From: Mugil cephalus
Taxonomy: Eukaryota; Chordata; Actinopteri; Mugiliformes; Mugilidae
Direction of reading: 5' to 3'
Assembly (NCBI RefSeq): GCF_022458985.1
Contig: NC_061771.1
Span: forward strand, 31,759,764-31,823,763
Length of the DNA stretch: 64,000 nucleotides
Shown piece after piece: positions 48,901 to 60,900 of the stretch. Made by a program: the position numbers and the translations under genes. Position 1 is the stretch's first letter. Every line of letters starts with the position of its first letter. The notes below the pieces were generated by a model, which did no database searches, had not been told where the DNA came from, and worked only from the letters and a program-made list of their open reading frames with translations.

Positions 48901-51900
48901 CCATAAAAATATTCAGATTCACTCCGTGTCACTGATTTTGTTGCGAAGGTCTCGTTCCACACTAGACGGCTTTGTTGTATTTGTTATCTGGAGTAAAACC
49001 ATTTGCCCACTGGTTGTGTAGAGTTGTGTATCTAGAAGCCAGGCGACGTCTTGGATGGCTGCTCGCTGCTCTGAGTGAGTTTACTTGGATGGAATAAACA
49101 AGGGCTGGGTTTTCCCAGTTCAAATCAGTCCCGATTTGAAAGAAACTAGAGGGAGGAGATTGTTGGGACAAAACAAACCTCTGGAGCCACTGACAGCACT
49201 AGTTTTAAGTTAAACACTAACTAACAGAACTCAGATATTTCTAAATGAATTTATGTCAGAATGAGTCAGTGAATCAGGAGCGATACTAAGTCCCAGTTGA
49301 ATGCAGAAAAGAAATTCCTTGCGATTGTGCACTAAAGTGACACATTCAGTGCGTCAACAAGTTGCGTTGCCACCACCACCAGACGTCCCCTTTCCCAGAA
49401 CCACTCTGTCTCAAGGCTGCATCAGGATTCTCGTGTTTGTGAGTCCTACCGAGCTTCTGTTAGGACGGATAAACCCTCCTCTGTCCTGAAGAGATTCCTC
49501 AGAATAAAACCAGACACAACACAACGACACACAATGGCTTCGGTGGCGGGTGATGAGGTTTTACTTATGCACGTCGCGCTTACATGGAAAGTCCTCGTAA
49601 GATAAAAATGTTAAAAGTGAAAGAAACCGAAGCTTTGACAGAAATTAATAAACGTTTTGCTCATTATGAATGAGCCAATAAAATGGACGTGGAGACAAAA
49701 ACCTGAAAACCACAATGTAGTGAAATAAAGTGGAGTGAAATCTCCATTTCACTAATAATAAAAGGAGTAACACACAATGTGTATGTAGTTTATAATCGAA
49801 CGACCAGTGTTAATAATTACAAGCAAAAACTACTTTAACGTGGTTATTACAGTTACATATATGAATTAATTAACTTAAATATTTAAATATTAATGTCATT
49901 TTGTTTGTCATCACAATGATAAATTATAATCATAATATTGTGAAAAATGTGACTGAATTAAATATGTCATTAACAGCAATTAAATATATATAAACTGACT
50001 ATAAATATCATATCATGACCAATGTGATTAATCAGGACTGAACTGTTTAATTAACTGAACAGCTGATATTTATTTATTATATGATATATTTTCATTGTGC
50101 AATGACAAACTGGTTCTGATATGTAGGAACGACAAACATGTGATTAATCGTGTATTAACGATACAATTAATCATGAATAAATATTTTAATAATCATGTTG
50201 ATTCTTTTATTAATCCTTAAAACACATTTTGTGCCATTTTATGTTTTAACTTCAAGCCATTTTGACTGTGCTGACTGAATAAAGCTGAAACCATATGTAG
50301 TTTTTATTTAACCATTTTTTAGAATTCTGGTGTCTCTTTAATTAGCCTAAAATGGCTAAGCTACGCAATAAACGACGCATTTAAAACTACTATAAATACC
50401 ATCATAAATACACTTTATCTTAACATATATGAATGCATTTCTTCAGGTTATGATTTCATTGTGAACCACCAGCCTTCACTTAAACATTTTTATAGTCGTC
50501 TCCAGATTGAGCTTCTGTTTCCTGTTTCAATGCAGGCAGCAAAAGGTTACAGCTTTTAACGATTTTTTGAAATGGTGCCTTGCTACATGTATAGTAATAA
50601 AAGAACCAACACTATTAATGAAACTTATAGAAGACAAAATTAATAATATTTACACTATTCAACTGACTGAAATATCTAAGGAGGATGAAATAAGCCGATG
50701 AGCCGGGTTCTATTGACGGCCCTAGTGAGAATATTAAGGCGCAGTGGAGGAGTGTGAAGTGTATGAAAGAAAGCATAAAGAGGCCTAAAGCAGGTGGAGA
50801 AAGAGACCGGCCATCTGGTCTTTATTGTCCTCTCTACCACCGCCTCCCCCTTCCTCCCCCTTCCTCCCCCCTCCTCACACATGGCTGCAGACTGACCAGC
50901 AGGTTAGCACATGTTGGGGTCGGGTCATGCTTCATGCATGGAAGGAAGGCGTTGCTGCTTCTCATGAACCGTCAGCATCTCTGTGGGAAAACTGGACATC
51001 TGTGATGAGCCAGCACTTCCTCTTCCTCCTGGTAACCAGTAGTAGACAGACTCTGAGACCAGACGGGCCGCGGTTGGGTAATTTTGCACCACTGCTACGT
51101 TTGAAAGCTTAAGCAAGGTTCATGCACAAAGATATAACTCACTGCGTCGTTATTCCTTTTGCAGGGAGGGGGGCGTTTAGTCTGAGTGTCTACGTTGAGA
51201 ACTGATCGGATTGTTTGGGCGGAGCTTAATGTGGCGATGGATACGTCATCTGAGCATCGTGGAGCTAATTTAGTTCATCGTAAGAGATTTCAATATCACC
51301 AGCAGTTAACCACGATGAAGGCATTTCTCGAGAAGCATACATCACGTATTCTGTTGCTCTGATTGGTTGGAGGAATATCTAGATGCATTCCAACAGTTTT
51401 AAAAGAAGGCAGATGGACTTTTTGAGAGTCCAGTTGCCTTTTTTAAAAACGGTGTGAACGGTGTGTTAGCTGTGGCTCGTATCGCTAGCGATTTCCCGAT
51501 TCGATTTTTGGTTCACTTGGAGTCATGGCAGTAGCATCTCCATTAGCATCTTCTTCTAAACCAAAGTTGTCATTGGTTTCAGAGATTTGCAGAGTATTTT
51601 TGCTTTTGTCCAGATCTTCTCTTTCCACATACTTTTCAGAACCAATCAGCTTTCAGTCCTGACGACTAGGGATGGATACCGATACTGGGTACCATAATGA
51701 CACCAATGCTGATGCTAATGGTAGTAACCAGACTGATCTGGGTGCTTCATTTGGTGCCAGTGAGTTTTTAATTAGCTTAGCCTCATTAGCTCTAATTTTG
51801 TGTCGTTGCTACACGTCAGTTTTTCTCCTGCATGGATGGAAGTGAACCTTCAATGTGTCTATGACCAAATGTTTGTCTAAAGTTTGTCTGGACTTCACCT

Positions 51901-54900
51901 TTAAAGATGCAACAAGGAGGAAACACCTGGAATTAGACTCAACATCTGACCACACATTTTATTAAAGACCAGAGATGTAGCGTCTCTGATGCCTGAAAGA
52001 CCCCACGACACTGGTTTATTAGGATCATTATGATCATGTGCTGTGAATTTTTTATTTTATGTCTTAGTCTTAGCTGCATTTATAATATTTAAATTAATAT
52101 TCTGTTCAACTTGCACCTCACAAAATGCCTTAAAAATAAAGTTTTTATACCCATCCCTACTGACAACGCTCTCAGAGTCAAAGCTTCTGTCATGGTCTGG
52201 ATCTCCCGCACAAATGGATCCAATCACTCTACCTTAACAATAAAAAGCCTGAAGTCCACACGGAGCCTACGCCATTAGTAAGACCACAATATTCTATTCT
52301 CTATTCATCATCCAGATCATGGTCTAGCCATGAAACAAGCTGAAATAAACTGGACTTGTAGAGTTTCTTGAAAATGCTTCAGCCAAGTAGTTTCTTCAGT
52401 TCTAAGAGACTTGTCTGGAGATGTGGTTTAAACAGGAACAGCTGTCACATGACAAGAATAAGACTTTGGAGTATTTTATCTTTGGTTTCACATTTGCTTT
52501 TTGTCCAGCTCTTAGCCAAAACCACAGTCTGATAAGTTTTCATGGGGAATTAAAAACAATACAGAGAAAAAAAAACAACCTCTACATCATCTGGAAAGTC
52601 CATTCGACCGATGAGCCCAGGAGATCTGTGCTGGAGCAAAACCAGTTCCTAAGCAGCGAGAACACATCCTAACTTTTGATGACATCCGTGATGTCTAACA
52701 GAACAACAACTGTGACTCTTAAATCAGCCATGAACTCACAGCAAAACATTGTGACCTTGTGGCTTCACAGCTTTGGATCCACCCATTTTGGGAAATATAA
52801 TGATCTTCTTTCTTTCTCCGTCGTCTAATGTGAACCCAGAATTATTTCTGTCCTAACCTGAACCAACGCTTACATAAAGCACTGCCCAGAAACATTCCCC
52901 GACCTGTACTTCAACTCCTCCTTCGATCATCCTCAAAACATCCCCTGACAGTTTGCAGGAGGCGGAGGGAAAGGTCACACAGAGACTAATTTACAGCACA
53001 TTTTCCAAGAAAAAAAAAAAAAAAGAAGCAAAAAATCAAGGACAACAGAGGAATTATTGATAAAGACAAGATGGGAGTGAGGAGCAGGGAAAAGGGAGAA
53101 GACGAATGAGAAGCAAGAGATAAGAGGAGGACGCAGAAGAAACAAGCTAACAAACTACACTGAAGGTCGAGCTGGCTTAGGGGTCACAGGCACAAAACTT
53201 TCTCCTTTATCACTTTCACACGTCTCCTGGTCTCATTTACCCCATTTTGGCTCATTTAATCCCAGTCCCTTCCTTCTTTTACTGGTGATGCTAATGACGT
53301 GGCTAAAGGCAGAGCTAATGGCAATGCTAGTCAAAAAGTCCAAGTTAATTCTGCCGCGCATGTGCAGCACAGAAGATTGAAATTGTGTAACTGTGCAAGT
53401 AGTTAAACACTAAACTAAACTAAACTAAACTAAACTAAAAAAAAAAAAAAACATTAAGCGTCTGGTGAAGCTAACGACAACACTAAAGTCAGCGCTAACG
53501 GGGCCCGCAATGGTGTGGCTAAAGGCTAGTGGTGATACTAATGGCTGGCTAGCTAGCTAGCTAGCTAGCTATCTATCTATCTGTCTGTCTTCTGTGGCAG
53601 TGCTAATGTTGATGCTAATGGAAATGGAAATGGGAGTGCAGCTTGTTTCTGCACATATAGACCTATAAAACTAAACCAAGTAGACTTCCATGAGTTCTCA
53701 GCGGGGTTATCAACCTTTAGCTGATCAATTATTAAATAAGACTCAACACCGTGGATGTTAATGAATGACGGAATATACTAAAAGAGCATCTCCCTAACTT
53801 TTTGTTCAATAGTTTCAGTACGTCAAAGAGTTGACGTTTCACTCTTTGTTCAGAGATTTCACGTTGGAATAAAAGGTGAAACAGTGGAAGTCCAGTTTAA
53901 CGTCTGTACGTGTGCACATGGAATTAGTTCTCTACATTTAACTGATACGGAAGAACTTGGAGCATTGGGTTTTCTTTAGGTTCTCTAAGACACATCAGCC
54001 GCATATATATAAACTACAGGCCAAAGGTTTTTGCTTTAACAGCAGCACGGCATACACAAGGAATTAGTTCCACAGGGAATATTTCTATGAAGACGTCCAA
54101 AAGTCAAACAGTTAATGTGAATAATGCAAACTGTGATATTTTCCCCTGTGGTCTCCCTCTAAACCCAATCACATGACAGTCACAGATTCACAGCAACACA
54201 TTAAACTCCTTCATCTTTGGCCCCGTTCAGACCTTGAATTACGATGAGACCTCCCCTGATCCATCTTTAAGCTCCTGTCTTCTCACCTGGTGTTAATTCA
54301 TTAATTAATTAAAATGTGTCTCCACATGAGTCCTCAGCCAGGACTGTTTGTCTGTTTGTGTGGAAATCAGCAGCAGCACCACCATCAGCTGCTGTCTCTA
54401 ATGGATCTCTGCCTACCACTGGACCAGAACCAGGGACACATGGAGACATGATCCAGATTTAGGAACCAGATGAAAAGACTCTGACATGTTAAGTTATAAT
54501 TTATTTTAGAGACTCACATTAGACCTGAACCCTGGAAGCTTCAGAGGAATGAAACATCTCTAATGAGTTAATGAGTCATTAAGGAAATAACTTAATCATT
54601 TCCTGAGTTGATTCTAGTTCAGATCAGTTTCTTGTTTAGTTTGGTTCTCAGCTCCAGGTCCAGAGTCTTCTAAAAGTCTTGTCATTAATGAACAGACGTC
54701 ACTGATTCAGGATCATTTCTACCAGCGATGAATGGATGAGTTCAGCTCGTCTCCTGGTCAGTAGCTGGTCTTTAATGGGACCAGGACTCATTGTGTTTAA
54801 AGGAACGAGGTCACATGTGTCCCAGACCACCTCCTCATGTGGACTGACACCAGATCAGGGTTCACACCTGGACTCTAGAGACCAGATCAGGATGGACGTT

Positions 54901-57900
54901 AACACGAGGTCAGAATGAGGCTCGGTCTCTGAACTATTGATCCTTTTCTTTTCTGGATCTTGACTTTTAGGCGGTGATATTCTACCCCTGACTTTATCGC
55001 GCCGCCTTCTACCTTCTACCCTCTCTTTTCTCTTCCCGCCTTTGTCTCCACTTTTGTGTCACCTTGAAAGAGTCCCGTCCCCCTGAGTATTGGGCTCAGA
55101 GTTAATTTTCAGCTTCAGAGAGCGCGAGAGAGAAAAGCGGAGAAAGACGAAGGAGAAAAAAAGAGAAAAACACCCAGTAAAGATTCAGATCAGGTGAAGC
55201 AGAGGAAGTGGAACATAAAGCGGGCGGCTCTGGAACAAAAGGAGAAGACACCTGAACTCAAACAGACCAAAGACAGTTCCAGGACACGTGTGACATTAAC
55301 AAGATTTCCATTTGATGTCATGCAGCTGCAGTGAAGTAGGAAATTCACCTAATTAATTTCAAAGCTACACTGAGCTCAAATAAAGACAAGAGACACATTT
55401 ATATGTGCTACATCAACCAGGCTAACAGCTACAATGTGTGAGTCGAAAGCTTTCAGATTTCAAACAAAAAATCTATACTGTGTCTAAAATAATTAACAGT
55501 CAAACACTTTCAGAAACTTTTAATATATTAAATAACTTGTGACTACGGGGCGTTTTAGCCTCTTTCAGTTCATCGTTTTGGTTTCACCCTTCAACATTCT
55601 CATCCAAACCTGAATACAGCTATTTCATGCTAACGTGTTGACCAGTAGATGTTTGCTAGGCTCGGTGATACCATACCAGTGTTTCCACATAAATGTGACG
55701 ATTAACACTTCAAGTCACACATTTCACTGCTCCGACTGATTAAAGGACTATTCCATTTGCACACAGTGATATTTTTCTCTGGTGCTTTTAGCTGCATCAG
55801 TTAGCATCACAATCTCATCATATGCTCTTTATCCAACCAGTGTGCGTGGCTGCTGGTATGACCGGGCTCCGCCATGTGACCAAATAGCCGTATCGTGCTT
55901 ATGCATGTGAAAACCAGCACAAAATGGTTAAAACTAGGGACGTCCCGATCAAGACGTTAGTCTGTAACTAGTGTAATAGTTTGATGTGTGGTGAGGCGGC
56001 AGTAGATCATCTAAACAGAATTCATGGAGTCCGCTCAGGTCAAACAACAACACACACCGAACGCTGCAACTTTTAAAAGAAGAGAAAAGTTTCCTGGAGA
56101 CAAATCTTCCAGAGAGGTTTCAAGAGTTTATGGCAGTGTTGGAGGACCAGAACATTTCTGGAGTAGAGAACACAAAGTACGTGCTCCTCTCTCCACACTA
56201 CATTAGACCTAAAGAAAGATTTAATGGACTGAATCCAGTCGACTCTAGAAAAGACTTTAGGAATCAACAGAGGAGGAACTTTAGGAGATTTTATATTGAT
56301 CAGGACGATACTCGATATACATATACTCAAGATTTGTACGGGGCTAAATTAATCCAATCACCTTTGTGCGATATGGGGGGAGGTAAAAGATCACAGATGA
56401 TCTCTCAGTGTTGGAGGATCACAATTTCTGGAGTAGAGAACACAAAGTATGAGCTCCCCTCTCCACACTACGTTACCTTGAGACTTAAAGAAACATTTAC
56501 TGGACTGAATCCAGTCGACTCTAGAAGTCAAAACAAGGAAAGACTTTATTGTCTATTATGCTTACATGAAATGGAAAATTTCATTTGGACTGATGATACA
56601 TATATTTCTTCCTTTTTAAAATCAGATCAGGACTTGGATCTGCTTATACTCAGTATTAATAACAATGCTTTTATTGTCACTGCAAAAAGAGAGGCAACAG
56701 AATTTGCAGTGCTACATCTATTTGCTGCAAGTTAAAAAGACAACAGAAACACAAAGGACTGGTATCGGATCAGAGGGTTGAAAAAGGTGAAAATGTGAAT
56801 ATTTCGTTGCAGGCCGATTCAAAGCAAACCCTTGTATTTTTTAATAAGAGTCTGAGGTTGAGGACTGTCAGCTCTAGGAACGGGGTTCAGACGGGGTTTC
56901 ACTGCAGCGATCTGCACACTGATAGTTTTGTTGTTGGCCATGTAAACTAAGTCAGAGCGACTGTTTGGTGACATTCCCTCCCCCCCCGACTCAAAGTTTT
57001 CTTTCTCGTCACCAGAACCCACCCCCAAGCCCTTCGTCTCGAGGGAGCCGCCACCCACCCCCTACCCTGCCTCTGCTGTGACCCCCACGCCCCGGGGCTT
57101 TGTGGGGGTCTGGGAACGTGTCTCCTTCAGCAGGGCCAGCTGCAACCATCGGAGGACCATGCCCTCCCTAAAGCAACTGACGGGAGTTTTCCTGAATTAA
57201 AATATGACGCCCTTCTCTCAGATAACGAAAGCTCCTTCTGTTGCTACTAGAGCAGCTTTTTTATATTCGCAGGAATCAGAACAAAAACACTAAACGTGAG
57301 TTTTCTGATTCAAACACAAGTGTAAGAAGGTTCAAACGTTCCTCTTAATCTCTGGGAAGACACAAAGTTTCAGACACAAACTACAATGTGCAAACATGAT
57401 GAAGTAAGATCGTCTTAAGGAAACACAGTTCTATGATCTTCAGTAGTTGTTAATTTTAGCTCTGGCGTAAAGCAAAACCACATCCCTGTCGCGTCAAAAC
57501 TTTTCCTTTTTCTGGTTTAGTAGCTATTATTAGCATCAAAGCTACCAAAAATTCGAGAAGAAGAAGAAGCTCTGTGACTGAACATGTCTGCTGTGTGGAA
57601 GATGTTTCCTGGAGACAAATCTTCCAGAGTGGGTTAGAGAGTTTATGGCAGCGTTGGAGGACCAGAACATTTCTGGAGCAGAGAACACAATAGTCCAACA
57701 CTTTCACAAATTATTAACATTTTAAATAACTTGTGACTATGGGACATTTTAGCCTCTTTCAGTTAATCGTTTTGGTTTCACCCTTCAACATTATCATCCA
57801 AATCTGAATACAGCTATTTCATGCTAACATGTTGACCAGTAGAAGTTTGCTAGGTGATACCATACCGGTGTTTCCACTCCAGTGATATTTTCATGTCAAA

Positions 57901-60900
57901 CAATAAGTCCAAACGTGTGGAAAACCAGCATAAAATAGTTAAAACTAGGGTCAAGACATTTAATCTGAGTCAGTAACTAGAGCAATGTGGATGTTTGTCA
58001 GTAGGAGATCATCTAAACAGAATCCATGGAGTCCACTCGGGTCAAGGGCAACAACAAACACTAAACATTTAAAAGAAGAGAAAAACTTCTTGGAGACTAA
58101 TCTTCCAGAGAGGGTCAGGGAGTTTATGGCAGCACTGGAGGACCAGAACATTTCTGGAGTAGAGAACACAAGGTACGAGCTCCCCTCTCTACACTACATT
58201 AGACCTAAAGAAAGATCCACTGGACTGAATCCAATCGACTAGAAAAGACTTTAGGAATCTACGAGAGACCAACTTTAGCACGTTTTATATTGAATCAGGA
58301 CTTGGATCGACCAAGATTTGCAAAAGGCCTAATTTCATCAAAGGACATTTGTGTTTGGAACAACATGGTGGGCAAAAGATCACAAAGGACCTCTTCAATT
58401 GTTACAAATTGCTACAGGTCCACAGGTAGAACTAGTCCTCTGAGAATAAAGACGTTACAAAGAAACTCGCATCCACCAAAAGTGTAAAAGTCAAAGACCC
58501 AGAGAGAGAGAGTCTACAATCGTTCCATCTCTGTCAAGTCAAAGCAAAGCCAGAAAAAGGCCCTTGGGAGTTTTTTGCCTATTGACGAAACTAGAAACAA
58601 GAGAGAGGAAGGGTGGGAGAGACCAGAGCAGGGGGGAGACGGAGACGGAGAGGCAGGACAAGTGAAGTGAACTCTCTCCTCATTAGGCCTTGAGATATTC
58701 CATTCTTTCCACAGAAGCAAGGTCTCTCGCTTTCTTTTCTCTGTGCAACGAGGCTGCAGCTGTTATGTGCTGCATGGGAGTGTGTGTGCTCTTGGTTTTA
58801 TTAAGTTGTGGGGGCCAAACAACTCTTGCAGAATACTAATGCTGTGGGGCCACGTTGTCCTCGTGGGGCCGTTTTCCTGGGCCCCAGAGCCTTTCCGAGG
58901 GTTAAGACTAGTTCTGAGTTGGTTTTGAGGTAAAGGTTTAGGGCGAGGTGACATAGTTAGGAGCTAGGCAGCGCGTTATGTCAACGGAAGGTCCTCGCAA
59001 AAGTAGAAACGCAAGTACATGTGTGGATAATGACTAAAGACTGCAGCCAAGTCAGACGTGAGACGGTCATTTGCAGCTGTTGCAGATCATCACAGTTCAT
59101 CTGGCAACAGAAACTGAATGACTGCATAAGAACATTTGTTTTGCATCAGAGAATCACTGAAAGCCAGACGGTCATAAAATGCAGCAACTTTTCTCTCGAA
59201 TATATTTCGTGGCTTACGTTCAGCTTAGTCCAAACTAAAAAATTAGACATAAATCTAAATACAACTTGGTAAAACTAGCCAAACTTGTGTGTAGCTACAC
59301 GGAGAAGTCCACCAATGCCTTACGCACCAACCAAGCGGTTTGAAAACACAAATATGGCGTCTTTTAAATTGCAAAACTCCCCCACGTTTTGCCCCAAGTA
59401 ACTCCAACATCTGGCCCACAGCTGACGGACTGAGCGAAACTCCTGCCAAAAATATCCCAAATTTCTTCCAATGAGGGATCCCAACAGGAGAGCCACACAA
59501 GGCTGTTTGTGATGATTTAAGACGTGAAGTTTGTTCAAATAAAGATCCAGATGTCAGCGACAATGTTAATAAACAACAAGAGAAGGTGCCATAAAGCCCT
59601 TTAAAGGACAGTAATTTATACACTAGGGCTGCAATGATACACTTCAGAGGTGTCACTGCAGCACTTTGTCATTGTTGTTAATAATTTTATCCGGCAAAGG
59701 GCAGTAATACAACCAGTAGATCAAAACAGCCAAGAAGAAGAAGAAGCTGTAGCTCAGCCGCTGAGCATCTGCACAATGAGTTTAGTCTGATGGTTGACAT
59801 CACCCACCCTCTGGACATTACATGCCTTATACTCCAATCAGTTCGGTGCAAAGTGAACGATGACGCCAAAGGCAACTGAAATCGATACTAATGGCAACAA
59901 TAAAAGCAACAATAAAGAAAATGGTATTAGCGGCACTTAAGACAATTCTAATGGTGATGCTAAAACGTGATCCAAATCGAGACGCTAATGGCTAGCATGG
60001 CAGTGCTGCTTTCCAGTAGGTTGTTTCTGCACATATAGACCAGGTAGATTTCCATGAACACTGTGTTAGCAACCTTTAGTTGAGGTTAGCATCACAGCGT
60101 GAGGGTTCATGTTAGTAGGAACGGTGACTCTCTACGACAGGATAATACAGATGACTTTAACCCTAAATCAAGTCCATGCTTTTGGACCTCATACTAACCT
60201 CATCTGTTCTGGACAACTCAATCACAACTGGCCACACTGGTGTGAACACCCAGATTTTTAAATGCACCCCCAGCCAACACTTCAAATCTGATCTCAAACT
60301 CTCTGTATATAAAAAAGTTTCATCATGTTTGGGCCACATAAAACGCTGTAACTGTCTCTAAAGGATTTTTATCTACCTGTTGAATCAGAACCATGAACGT
60401 CTGTTTTCTTGTGTGCACACCATGACTTGGAGACATGATACGTATTTTGGAACAAGCTGCAAAATCTCTCTCACTAAACTACCCACCTTGAGTTCTTCTT
60501 TATTTATTTATATATGGAACCCAGCTTAGTTTAGTTCATGCTGCCAAGGAAATCAGGTTGTCCTCATGAGTGAACGCTTTTGTCTGTCATTTAGTGGTAG
60601 CAAATTGTCAATACAGTAGTCGGCGTAAAAACATGATTGCGATTGCGATCTGTCCACACATTGCCGTCTTTATTATAATATAAAGTGAAATAGTCCTCAT
60701 GTCCACATGTGAGGACATTTAAAAAAAAAAAAAACTACTTCCTGTTCAAATATGATTTTTAGTTTTTATAATTTTTAGGTCCGAATAATTCCAAATACCT
60801 TGGACAAATTAAAAATGCACACCAAACAAAAGCTCAGATCTCAGGAGGCAAAGATCGTCTCATTAAAACATCATAATTACACTGAATAAGGTAGAATTAG

